The notes: generated by a model from the letters alone, not told the origin. Positions 27,159 to 35,170 are shown, counted from the first letter of the stretch. The stretch is DNA of 64,000 nt from Abditibacteriaceae bacterium (GCA_019239895.1 JAFAZH010000036.1:1-64000); one strand, 5' to 3'. Numbers and translations are program-made.

Positions 27159-27267
27159 TGTCATGTTGAGCGCAGCGAAGCATCTGGTATGAGTGTTCTT
27201 AGAGGAGTAGTGGAACTATAACCCTATAACTCCGCAAAATAGATGCTTCGCTGCACTCAGCATGACA
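27159..27267. repeat. MITE-like inverted repeat, family A, copy 1
   Basis: Terminal arms of 27 bases (27159-27185 and 27241-27267), imperfect inverted copies with the core GCGAAGCATCT. The interior resembles, in inverse orientation, that of the copy at 57132-57252. The element ends inside the first codons of the open frame of the RfaE2-KdsB gene. Confidence 0.8.
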
Positions 27268-27312
27268 AACTCCTCTGTTTACTTTTGCATTTCTGAAACA
27301 ACTCTTGCTCAG

Positions 27313-28683
27313 ATGATAGATCATTCCTCCTCACTCGCTGCCCCTGTGTTTACTAACCTCACGGATAAAATCATTCCTCGCTCACGAATCAGCGAAGTCT
27401 GTGCAGCATGGAGCGCACAAGGTAAACGAGTTGTTTTCACCAATGGCTGTTTTGACATTCTTCATGCGGGTCATGTGCAACTGCTGCATGAGGCTCGCGG
27501 TGAGGGTAATTGCTTGGTCGTTGGCATTAATTCCGATGCTTCTGTGAAACGGTTAAAAGGTGATAGCCGTCCTGTACATTCTGAAGCGGCGAGAGCTTTC
27601 GTTTTAGCGGCCCTGTCCGATGTAGATGCCGTTTGCGTATTTGAAGAAGACACACCGGTTGAATTGATTAAGGAAGTGCGGCCTGCGGTGCATGTGAAAG
27701 GCGGCGATTATCGCCCTGATGATTTGCCAGAAGCCGCAACAGTGCGCGAGGCAGGCGGTGCCATCAAAATTGTGCCACTGCGTGCCGGATTTTCGACGAC
27801 AAGTGCTTTAGAAAAATTACAGCAGCCTGCAAATGCTGATAGCCTTCCGCCCTCAACGCAAGAAGCGAAGGAAACAACGGCGGATACTCGTTGCCTCATA
27901 ATCATCCCGGCACGTTTTGGTTCTACGCGCTTCCCTGGCAAACCTCTGGCGCATTTAGGTGAGCAGACGGTCATTGAGCATGTAGTGCAGGCGGGATTGA
28001 AATCTGGCGTCAATCGGCCTATTTGTGTGGCTACTGATGATGCCCACATTGCCAGTGCCATAAAGAACAATTTTCAGGTGCCACAGCAAGTTGAAGTGAT
28101 AATGACGAGTCCCGATTGTCATACAGGTACCGACCGCATTGCTGAGGCGATTCAGACCCGCTTCAAAAATGAATTGAGTAATGGTCGCTTAGTCATTATT
28201 AATGTGCAGGGCGATGAACCATTCATTAACCCCCAACATATTGATGCTTTGGCCGATGTCATGCGGGCTGATGCCAATTTAACAATGGCGACACTGGCCA
28301 CACCAATCCACGATGCCGCACACTTAGATGATCCCAATGTTGTCAAAGTCGTGGTAGACCAGCAGGGTTATGCCCTCTATTTTTCGCGCTGTTCTATTCC
28401 CTATGAGCGAGAGGATGCTGCAACGCTGGCTGATGCTCGCCAACCGCATCTGCGCCATTTAGGAGTTTATGCCTACTCTGCCGAGTGGTTACTACGCATG
28501 GCAACATTGCCGCCCACGCCTTTAGAAGAAACTGAACGATTGGAACAGTTGCGCGCCCTCGAAAATGGCGTTGCTATTAAAGTGTTAACAGTGCATGATG
28601 TGGTCAATATCGCTATTGATACGCCTCAAGATTTAGTCGCCGCCGAGCAGTTCCTCGCGCACCATAAGTCGAAGCATGAGTAG
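27313..28683 (+). CDS. rfaE2-kdsB: Fusion of ADP-heptose synthase (RfaE2) and CMP-Kdo synthetase (KdsB)
   Basis: Two nucleotidyltransferases in one chain. Residues about 20-170 form the RfaE2 domain, with VVFTNGCFDILHAGHVQLL (the HxGH catalytic motif) and VKGGDYRPDDLPE; it makes ADP-heptose from heptose 1-phosphate. After a Ser/Pro/Glu linker of about 20 residues, the KdsB domain begins with LIIIPARFGSTRFPGKPLA, followed by VQGDEPFINP and a C-terminal ERLEQLRALENG; it makes CMP-Kdo. I use the ATG at 27313 because the earlier ATG at 27262 lies inside a repeat arm; neither has a clear ribosome binding site. The stop overlaps the UDG gene by 8 bases. Both products feed LPS inner-core synthesis. 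Confidence 0.93.
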   Translation: MIDHSSSLAAPVFTNLTDKIIPRSRISEVCAAWSAQGKRVVFTNGCFDILHAGHVQLLHEARGEGNCLVVGINSDASVKRLKGDSRPVHSEAARAFVLAALSDVDAVCVFEEDTPVELIKEVRPAVHVKGGDYRPDDLPEAATVREAGGAIKIVPLRAGFSTTSALEKLQQPANADSLPPSTQEAKETTADTRCLIIIPARFGSTRFPGKPLAHLGEQTVIEHVVQAGLKSGVNRPICVATDDAHIASAIKNNFQVPQQVEVIMTSPDCHTGTDRIAEAIQTRFKNELSNGRLVIINVQGDEPFINPQHIDALADVMRADANLTMATLATPIHDAAHLDDPNVVKVVVDQQGYALYFSRCSIPYEREDAATLADARQPHLRHLGVYAYSAEWLLRMATLPPTPLEETERLEQLRALENGVAIKVLTVHDVVNIAIDTPQDLVAAEQFLAHHKSKHE

Positions 28684-29428
28684 TTCCAAATGCAATGCAA
28701 TTCATCCCCAACGCGTGCCTGTTGACCCATTGCGCGACGAGGATGAGTTAACAGTAATTCAACAAGAAGTGATAGAGTGCCGACGCTGCCCGCGTTTAGT
28801 GGAATGGCGCGAAGGCGTGGCTCAGAATCCACCACTGCGCTTTCGTGGTGAAACTTATTGGGCACGTCCTGTGCCCAGCCTTGGCGATGTGCAGGCGCGT
28901 TTGTTCATCATTGGTCTGGCCCCCGCAGCGCATGGAGGTAATCGCACGGGGCGGGTCTTTACGGGAGATAGATCGGGCGATTGGTTGTTTCGTGCCCTGT
29001 ATAAAGGGGGTTTTGCCAATCAGCCCCATTCGCTCCATATTGGTGACGGATTAGAATTGCGCGATGCTTACATTAGTGCGACCTGCCACTGTGCGCCACC
29101 ACAGAATAAGTTGCTGCCCTCTGAAATTGCTAACTGCCGAGAATACATGTTGCGCGAGCTAAGGGCGATGCCGCAGCTTAGAATTTTATTAGGGTTAGGC
29201 AAAATAGGCTTTGATGCCGCCTTCGATGCGACGCGGGCGATAGGACTAACTGCCCTCAAATCACGCCCCAAGTTTGGACATGGCGCTGAAGTGGCATTAA
29301 ACGACAATCTTACTTTGCTGGGCACCTATCATCCCAGCCAGCAAAACACCTTTACGGGCAAGCTGATTGAGCCAATGTTTGATGCTGTGTTTACGCGAGC
29401 GCGTGAACTGCTTGCGCATTCATTGTAG
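28676..29428 (+). CDS. Family 5 uracil-DNA glycosylase (UdgB-type)
   Basis: A DNA-repair glycosylase that removes uracil and other deaminated bases. The 250-residue protein has the family 5 active-site loop GLAPAAHGGNRTGRVFTGD near residues 80-98, iron-sulphur-type cysteines in ECRRCPRL (C35, C38) and near residues 137-154 (CHCAPPQNK, NCREYM), and the leucine-loop motif GTYHPSQQN near residue 221. Family 5 enzymes are typical of thermophiles and actinobacteria-like lineages. It overlaps the rfaE2-kdsB gene by 8 bases and so is probably cotranscribed, although unrelated in function. Confidence 0.92.
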   Translation: MSSSKCNAIHPQRVPVDPLRDEDELTVIQQEVIECRRCPRLVEWREGVAQNPPLRFRGETYWARPVPSLGDVQARLFIIGLAPAAHGGNRTGRVFTGDRSGDWLFRALYKGGFANQPHSLHIGDGLELRDAYISATCHCAPPQNKLLPSEIANCREYMLRELRAMPQLRILLGLGKIGFDAAFDATRAIGLTALKSRPKFGHGAEVALNDNLTLLGTYHPSQQNTFTGKLIEPMFDAVFTRARELLAHSL

Positions 29429-29566
29429 GCATTAACAAAAACTTTATACCAACTTAAGCAATCTTTACAATATTAGGCTCTGCCTGGCAGTCGGGGCAGG
29501 TAAACTACAATTATCGCGTGCCACATAATGGCATACTTGGGCGTTAGCACGTTTTTCAGGAGTCAA

Positions 29567-30796
29567 ATGCAGCGACATCATCATCAGTTATCGAATGGCC
29601 TAACGCTTATCGGTGAGCATGAATCAACGGCACGCACTCTGGCTGCCGGTTTCTTTGTTCGCACCGGGGCGCGCGACGAAACCCCTGAGATCAGTGGTGT
29701 CTCGCATTTTTTGGAACACATGATGTTTAAGGGGACGGCGCGGCGCTCACCTGAAGATGTGAATCGTGAGTTTGATGAAATGGGTGCGCGCTATAATGCG
29801 TTTACCTCCGATGAGAACACCGTCTACTATGGCAATGTCTTGCCGCGCTTTCAGGAACGGTTGACGGACTTACTGGCGGACATGATGCGCCCTGCTTTGC
29901 GCGATGAAGATTTTAATGTGGAAAAGAATGTGATCCTGGAAGAGATTGCCATGTACCAGGATCGTCCGCAGTATCTTGTGTTCGATTTGACGCGGGCGAC
30001 TTTCTTTCAAAGTCATCCAATGGGCGCATCGGTCTTAGGGACAGCCGAGAGCATTCGTGATTTGCAGCGCGAGCAAATGCAGGAGTATTTCTCGCGTCGT
30101 TATGCGGCTAACAATCTGACTTTTGTGCTAACGGGCAACTATGATTGGGAGACTGCTAAAAGTCAAATCGAAAGGTTATGTGGAGGGTGGAACACAGAGA
30201 ATGCACCACGCGAAGTAACTGGCTTTACCCCATCTCCCACGACTAAGATTCAAGAAACGGATAAGTTTAACCGGGCGCACATTTATCTAATGGCTCCCGG
30301 TTTGTCGGCCCAGGATAAACGGCGCTATGCAGCAGCCGTCGCCTCTGAAGCCATTGGTGCCGCTGAAGGCTCGCGGTTGTACTGGGCCTTAGTCCACCCC
30401 GGAATTGCGGAGGCGGCACAAATCGGCCACGATGCCAGTGATGGAGTCGGCGTTTATTATGGCTATATTCTGGCTGATCCGGCTCGCGCTCAAGAGTCCT
30501 TAAACACGTTGCGCGCTGTGGTCGCTGAGGCTTGCGCGACTGGGCTTAAAGCCGAAGAAGTAGAGAGGGCGAAGCGGCGCATGGCCTCGCACATGGTTTT
30601 AAGTGCCGAAACCCCAATGGGGCGTTTGCGGCCAGTGGGGATGGACTGGGTTTATCGCCAGGAACAGAAATCAGCGGATGATTCTCTGCAATTACTGTTG
30701 GATGTGAGCCTGCAAGAAGTCAACGAGTTACTGGCGGCTGATCCCTTTAATCAGGCCACTATCGTCGGTTTGGGGCCGCTAACTCAATTGCAGTAG
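29567..30796 (+). CDS. M16 family zinc peptidase
   Basis: A 409-residue insulinase-like peptidase. The start is the ATG at 29567, which has CAGGAG seven bases upstream and gives the family-typical opening MQRHHHQLSNGLTLIGEHE; the longer frame from 29528 lacks support. The inverted zinc motif HFLEH is at residues 47-51 in SHFLEHMMFKGT, and the distal zinc-binding glutamate lies in NVILEEIAMYQD near residue 124. The C-terminal domain (about 200-400) is the non-catalytic M16 partner half. No export signal is seen, which fits the cytoplasmic M16B group. Confidence 0.94.
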   Translation: MQRHHHQLSNGLTLIGEHESTARTLAAGFFVRTGARDETPEISGVSHFLEHMMFKGTARRSPEDVNREFDEMGARYNAFTSDENTVYYGNVLPRFQERLTDLLADMMRPALRDEDFNVEKNVILEEIAMYQDRPQYLVFDLTRATFFQSHPMGASVLGTAESIRDLQREQMQEYFSRRYAANNLTFVLTGNYDWETAKSQIERLCGGWNTENAPREVTGFTPSPTTKIQETDKFNRAHIYLMAPGLSAQDKRRYAAAVASEAIGAAEGSRLYWALVHPGIAEAAQIGHDASDGVGVYYGYILADPARAQESLNTLRAVVAEACATGLKAEEVERAKRRMASHMVLSAETPMGRLRPVGMDWVYRQEQKSADDSLQLLLDVSLQEVNELLAADPFNQATIVGLGPLTQLQ

Positions 30797-31126
30797 GGTT
30801 GGATAAGCAGCTTTGGTAGAAGAGTTAGTTGGCTAAAATCAAAATAGTATGTCACTGTTATAAGTTAATTTAATTATTTTTATTGGTCTTTCATCGCTTC
30901 AAAATAAGCTATAGTAAGGTATGCCGGTTTAGCAGACAATAAGGGAATCTGGCTGTCCACTGCTCTTATAAATGAAATTGATTGATACATGCTAATTGGT
31001 ATTAATTGGTATCAGCATATATTGGTATCAACATATCGTGCGTTCTTTATTTGTATAAATCTTGTATGATAAATGGTAAGCGGCGTAATCAGCTTATGCC
31101 TTTCAATTCAGCGGAGAGCAACAACT
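30797..31126. promoter_or_regulatory. AT-rich upstream region of the sigma factor gene, with direct repeats
   Basis: A 330-base gene-free AT-rich stretch. ATTGGTAT occurs three times, at 30995-31002, 31005-31012 and 31021-31028, the first two exactly 10 bases apart, i.e. on one helix face. A TATGAT element at 31066-31071 could be a -10 box. These look like repeated binding sites for a regulator of the following sigma factor gene. Confidence 0.4.
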
Positions 31127-32806
31127 GTGCGTGAGACAGCCCAATTACAACCAGGGGTTTCACAGGAGCAGCTTATTGCCTCTGCCACGCTGTTGTGCGA
31201 GACCGAAAGTGCCGTTGAAGGGCACCTGCATAGGGAGATCAACCGTACTTCGACGAACATGGCGTTGCAGACAACCGTATTACTCCGCCTACCCGATTCT
31301 GGTTCAGAAGTATTAATATTGGATAAGCCTTCCCCTTCCATTACTCAAACTAAAAATTACCACGCCAAAGATAGTAGCCCTGAAATAATGGATGGGCTGA
31401 GCCTATCTCCCCTCCTTGAAATGCGTAGCCATGTCTCGCCAACTTTATGGAGTTTCCTGGCTAATTTACCTCAACGTGATGAAGCTACGGTGCAACGCCT
31501 GTTTCAGCGGTTGCGTGGGCCTAAAGATCAAATTCGTGAAGGTGATCGAGCCGCACTACGTGATTATCTCGTCATTATGCACGCACCCTTAGTCGAGCAC
31601 TGTGCTCGTGGCTTGACGGGAGCCGGTGAGCCAGTCGAAGATTTAGTGCAGGAAGGGTATTGCGGCCTCATCAAAGCGATAGATCGCTTTGACCCCAATA
31701 AAGGGGTGCGCTTCTCGACTTATGCCTACCATCTTATTTCCGGCGAGATGCGCCATTATTTACGCGATTTAGGCAGGCTGATCCATGAACCCGGCTGGCA
31801 CTCAGAATTGCGCCAGCGCGTTAGCCGTGCCAGCGAACGTTTGACCCAAAAATTAAGTCGCACTCCGTTTGCGGAAGAAATTGCTGAAGCTCTCAATCTG
31901 CAAGCTGAAACGGTGCAGGAAGTGCTAAAAAAACAACAGGCTTTAACGGTTGAATCCATAGATGGCGGAACTGAGGGAGACGGGAGTGAAGATAATAGCA
32001 GCCTGTGGAGTACCAGTGGTTTAAGGAGCGAATTTAATCCGGCGATGGATTCAGTTGAAGCACTCGTTGATAACCAACTTCTATTAGCTGAAGCGTTGCC
32101 GCAGTTACCTGATTTAGAGCAACGAGCCGTGCGTCTCTTTTATTATGAGGAGTTGACCAAAACTGAGATTGCGCGGCGCCTTAATATCTCCATCAACTAT
32201 GCTGCTTACTTGATAAAGCGTGGCCTGAAGCATCTGCGCCAGATCATCGAAGGATCGCCTGCGAACGGTTCAAGAAGTAGCCAGGATAGGGGAGTAGGTG
32301 TCACTGTTGAACGGCGACGAGCCGGGCAGAAAATTGCAGTGCCATCGCCCTATCGCAACCAGGTAGCTGAGTTTCCCCCGCTGGAAAACTGGTTGCAGGA
32401 GGAAGTCAAGCGCGCTGTGCATTCGGCGCACACTGTATATTTATTATGGTATCAAGCCCAATACGGTGCTAACACCATGATGCGCTTTGATACTACCGGG
32501 GTCAAGGATGCTGTAGCAGCGGCTCAAGGTATGGCGCGGCGTTGCTGTCAAGCTGCTGACATTATTGTGCGTGCCCCGCACCATTCGCTACCAGGATTAT
32601 GTTTCATGTCATCTGGCTCAGCATCAAGTAGCCGGGTGAATGGTCAGCCAGAGTCTGCTCCCAGTCAAGCGAAACAAAGGGGGAAACGAAGCCCCAACCC
32701 AGCCGCGCATTCACTTCAGAGAGCACGCCTTTTTATCTGGTCTCCTGACACCCCAATGGCCGATGAGTTGATGGATTTCTTAGCGATGCGCACAAGCTTA
32801 AAATAG
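31127..32806 (+). CDS. Sigma-70 family RNA polymerase sigma factor with C-terminal extension
   Basis: The GTG at 31127 is preferred over the ATG at 31073 because GGAGAG lies eight bases upstream of it; the protein is then about 559 residues. The sigma core has region 2 (PVEDLVQEGYCGLIKAID, then FDPNKGVRFSTYAYHLISGEM), region 3 and region 4 (LPDLEQRAVRLFYYEELTKTEIARRLN). Both ends are unusual: about 120 residues precede region 2, and about 180 follow region 4, starting near VERRRAGQKIAV. The extension includes AADIIVRAPHHSL, which faintly recalls a degenerate GGDEF core; this is speculative. It belongs with the group 3-like sigma factors. No anti-sigma gene is adjacent. Confidence 0.85.
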   Translation: MRETAQLQPGVSQEQLIASATLLCETESAVEGHLHREINRTSTNMALQTTVLLRLPDSGSEVLILDKPSPSITQTKNYHAKDSSPEIMDGLSLSPLLEMRSHVSPTLWSFLANLPQRDEATVQRLFQRLRGPKDQIREGDRAALRDYLVIMHAPLVEHCARGLTGAGEPVEDLVQEGYCGLIKAIDRFDPNKGVRFSTYAYHLISGEMRHYLRDLGRLIHEPGWHSELRQRVSRASERLTQKLSRTPFAEEIAEALNLQAETVQEVLKKQQALTVESIDGGTEGDGSEDNSSLWSTSGLRSEFNPAMDSVEALVDNQLLLAEALPQLPDLEQRAVRLFYYEELTKTEIARRLNISINYAAYLIKRGLKHLRQIIEGSPANGSRSSQDRGVGVTVERRRAGQKIAVPSPYRNQVAEFPPLENWLQEEVKRAVHSAHTVYLLWYQAQYGANTMMRFDTTGVKDAVAAAQGMARRCCQAADIIVRAPHHSLPGLCFMSSGSASSSRVNGQPESAPSQAKQRGKRSPNPAAHSLQRARLFIWSPDTPMADELMDFLAMRTSLK

Positions 32807-32955
32807 ATCGTTATTGACTACTGCACGCTCTTAAGCCCCTAGTCGGTTAAGAGTTGAACCACTCTGTTGGACTCTTCCCTTATTCTTCCCATTCAAGCTC
32901 TCGTAAGCTCCCCCAATACAAGAAATTGGGTTCTAAATCGGATAAACTGCCAATT

Positions 32956-34389
32956 GTGCAACCGAAAGAACCAACCAGAATTTTTCTTTATAATACCCTC
33001 ACTCGTCAAAAAGAGGAATTAACCCTCCGTGAACCGGGCAAAGTGTCCCTTTATGTTTGCGGCGTGACGCCTTATGATGCCCTGCATATTGGACATGCGC
33101 GGGCGTTTACCGTTTATGATGTGCTCCGGCGTGTTCTCACGGCACGAGGTCTGGAAGTTACACACATCCAGAATGTGACGGATGTGGATGATAAAATTAT
33201 CAACCGGGCTGCTGAAGTAGGAGTCAGTGCCAAAGAGTTAGCCGAACGCTTTGCTGCTGAAGCTGCCGACGATACACGGGCGCTGGGCATGTTGCCAGCT
33301 CATCTGTACCCTCGTGTCACCGATTACATCAAGCCTATTGTAGATATGGTGCAGGTGTTGGAACACAAGGGCTATGCTTACGCTCGCGCTGGGGATGTCT
33401 ATTTTGATGTCAGTAAAGACCCTCAATATGGCAAGCTGAGCGGCCAGAAGTTGGATGAACTGGAAGCGGGAGCGCGCATCGAGCCAGGTGAGCATAAAGA
33501 TGACCCAATGGACTTCGCGCTCTGGAAAGGTGTTAAGCCGGGCGAGCCTTCCTGGGCCGCGCCGTGGGGCGAGGGGCGACCAGGTTGGCACATCGAATGC
33601 TCCGCGATGGCGCTGGAACTATTAGGGGCGGGCTTTGATATACATGGTGGCGCACGGGAATTAATCTTCCCCCACCACGAGAATGAAGTTGCCCAGAGTG
33701 AGATGTATTTAGACGGCAATGCTTTTGCGCGCTTGTGGTGGCATTGCGGCGTGGTGCAGGTAGATGGCAAGAAGATGAGCAAGTCGCTCGGCAACTTTTT
33801 GACGGTACGCCAGGGCCTACAAATTGCCTCCCCCCAGGTCTGGCGACTGTTTTACCTGATGACGCACCCGCGTTCGCCCCTGGACTACAACGAAGAGCGA
33901 CTGATGCAGGCCAAAAGCGCCTGGGGCCGCTTATATAGTGCTTTGTCTACGCATGAAGCAGAACCTTATCGCCTGTTCGCAGCCGCTACTGCCAATGGTA
34001 CTCCCAACGGTTCTGCGCCGGATAACGCTGCTGTGCGCCATTTCCGGGAGCGTTTTGATGCGGCCCTGGCCGATGATCTCAATACGCCCATTGCGTTTGC
34101 GGCAATTTTTGACGCGGTGAGCGAGTGGCATCGCATCCATGATGATGACTTAGCGCGTGTGGTGCGTGGTGCCCTGGAAATGCTGGGTTTCACCTTTGAA
34201 GTGCAACAACCCAGTGATGAATTGGGCGAGTTGGCCCCGCGTTTGATTGAAATGTTAGTCGAGGTGCGGCGGGAAGCGCGGGAACGGCGCGACTTCAAAA
34301 GCTCGGATAACATTCGGAACGAGTTGGAAAAAATAGGCGTCTTGTTGGAAGACACTCCAGAGGGCACCCGTTGGAAAATGGAAATGTAA
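32956..34389 (+). CDS. cysS: Cysteinyl-tRNA synthetase
   Basis: CysS charges tRNA-Cys. The class I motifs are present: LYVCGVTPYDALHIGHARAF (the zinc cysteine and HIGH), WHIECSAMALELLG and HHENE for zinc, and KKMSKSLGNFL. I give the GTG at 32956 as the start because homology begins there with RIFLYNTLTRQKEE (477 residues); the open frame extends to a TTG at 32854, with weak start evidence for both. A small GC hairpin with a T-run (34458-34482) ends the gene's transcript. Confidence 0.95.
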   Translation: MQPKEPTRIFLYNTLTRQKEELTLREPGKVSLYVCGVTPYDALHIGHARAFTVYDVLRRVLTARGLEVTHIQNVTDVDDKIINRAAEVGVSAKELAERFAAEAADDTRALGMLPAHLYPRVTDYIKPIVDMVQVLEHKGYAYARAGDVYFDVSKDPQYGKLSGQKLDELEAGARIEPGEHKDDPMDFALWKGVKPGEPSWAAPWGEGRPGWHIECSAMALELLGAGFDIHGGARELIFPHHENEVAQSEMYLDGNAFARLWWHCGVVQVDGKKMSKSLGNFLTVRQGLQIASPQVWRLFYLMTHPRSPLDYNEERLMQAKSAWGRLYSALSTHEAEPYRLFAAATANGTPNGSAPDNAAVRHFRERFDAALADDLNTPIAFAAIFDAVSEWHRIHDDDLARVVRGALEMLGFTFEVQQPSDELGELAPRLIEMLVEVRREARERRDFKSSDNIRNELEKIGVLLEDTPEGTRWKMEM

Positions 34390-34420
34390 TAGGTGATTGT
34401 AAGAATGGGAGTGGCGGGTG

Positions 34421-34449
34421 TTGACAGGCTCAGTCACTTCGATTAAAAT
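34421..34449 (+). promoter_or_regulatory. Near-consensus sigma-70 promoter
   Basis: A -35 element TTGACA (34421-34426), a 17-base spacer and a TAAAAT -10 (34444-34449) form an almost ideal housekeeping promoter just after cysS. Transcription would start near 34456, at the base of the terminator-like hairpin at 34458-34482, before the HNH gene and the tRNA cluster. Confidence 0.65.
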
Positions 34450-34457
34450 ACCTATTC

Positions 34458-34482
34458 GCGCGTGCGAACTCCGCGCTTTTTT
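34458..34482 (+). terminator. Intrinsic terminator after cysS
   Basis: A GCGCG/CGCGC stem (34458-34462 with 34472-34476, nine-base loop) followed by six T. It would end cysS transcription. It also lies immediately downstream of the strong promoter at 34421-34449, where it could act as an attenuator. Confidence 0.6.
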
Positions 34483-34531
34483 GTTGTCTGAACTTTGATA
34501 TAACGACATAAAGCATAATAAAGGCTAAGGT

Positions 34532-34557
34532 TTTGTAAATGGAGTATAATTTACAAA
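34532..34557. promoter_or_regulatory. Inverted repeat around a -10 box (operator candidate)
   Basis: TTTGTAAAT (34532-34540) and its exact complement ATTTACAAA (34549-34557) enclose a TATAAT element (34545-34550). It ends 3 bases before the ATG of the HNH gene, so a transcript from this -10 would have little or no leader. The symmetry suggests a dimeric repressor site covering the promoter. Confidence 0.5.
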
Positions 34558-34560
34558 GCT

Positions 34561-34904
34561 ATGGCTTATAAAGACGTTGAAGACCGCAAGGCGTATCACC
34601 GTAATTGGTATGCGCAAAACAAGTCTCAACGTGTGAAACAGATCATCGCTTATCAGGAGCGGGAGCGAGAGAAGTTTCTAGAGTATAAAGCCGCACAAGA
34701 GTGTAAAATCTGTGGTTATAGAAGATGTATACGAGCTTTAGAATTTCACCATCTTGAGAGTGAGACTAAAGAAGCCACTATCAATAAGATGCTGCATCAT
34801 AAGGCGTCATTTCGTAAGCTACAAAAAGAAATTGATAAGTGTTGTGTGCTTTGTGCTAATGTCATCGAGAATTGCACGAAGGTTTAGTAAAATTGCCGGC
34901 GTAG
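34561..34904 (+). pseudogene. HNH endonuclease with frameshift in the catalytic motif
   Basis: The open frame encodes 108 residues: a basic N-terminal helix (RKAYHRNWYAQNKSQR), the zinc pair CKICGY near residue 50, LEFHHLES near 65, and CCVLCANV near 96. HNH proteins of this type end CANCHRxLH. Here a single missing T at about 34860 turns that into CANVIENC and stops at 34887. Reading one base further along gives CHRELHEGLVKLPA, stopping at 34902-34904, inside the first bases of the tRNA-Thr gene. So the last catalytic histidine and zinc cysteine are lost. A sequencing error is possible. An operator-like palindrome overlaps its promoter. Confidence 0.72.
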
Positions 34905-34966
34905 CTCAGGGGTAGAGCAACTGATTTGTAATCAGTTTGTCGGGGGTTCAAATCCCTCCGTCGGCT
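34895..34966 (+). tRNA. tRNA-Thr (anticodon TGT)
   Basis: A complete cloverleaf: acceptor GCCGGCG pairs with CGTCGGC at 34959-34965 (one G:T), D-arm GCTCAGGGGTAGAGC, anticodon loop TTTGTAA in an ACTGA/TCAGT stem, and T-arm GGGGGTTCAAATCCCTC. CCA is not encoded. It is the first of four tRNA genes in this block. Confidence 0.96.
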
Positions 34967-35000
34967 TCCCTGAAAAGGGTTCTTTGAGAAGCAGGTTTGG

Positions 35001-35083
35001 GCACGGGTGGCCGAGTGGTTAATGGCGTCAGACTGTAAATCTGATCTCTAACGAGTACGGCGGTTCGAATCCGTCCCCGTGCA
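35001..35083 (+). tRNA. tRNA-Tyr (anticodon GTA)
   Basis: A class II tRNA with a long variable arm: acceptor GCACGGG pairs with CCCGTGC at 35076-35082, anticodon GTA lies in the loop of CAGACTGTAAATCTG, and the variable stem (TCTCTAACGAGTA) is followed by a CGGTTCGAATCCG T-arm. It follows tRNA-Thr(TGT) by 34 bases. Confidence 0.95.
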
Positions 35084-35091
35084 TTTATAAG

Positions 35092-35162
35092 TTATGAGTT
35101 TTGAATGTTGAATTTTGAATGAGGGAAACCTAACTCAAAATTCAAAACTGAGAACTCATAAT
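35092..35162. repeat. Palindromic repeat, family D, copy 1
   Basis: AT-rich arms (left TTATGAGTTTTGAATGTTG..., right its imperfect complement ending CTCATAA) form a hairpin between tRNA-Tyr and tRNA-Thr(GGT). A near-identical copy follows rpmG at 35469-35541. Confidence 0.75.
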
Positions 35163-35170
35163 TACAAAAT

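Noticed and set aside
27262..27312. Upstream ATG as the start of the RfaE2-KdsB gene
   Set aside because: The ATG at 27262 lies within the arm of a dispersed repeat and the extra residues have no domain; the ATG at 27313 is preferred, although neither has a strong ribosome binding site.
34561..34904. Homing endonuclease of an intron in the neighbouring tRNA
   Set aside because: The tRNA-Thr gene is uninterrupted and the HNH gene is outside it, so no intron is present.
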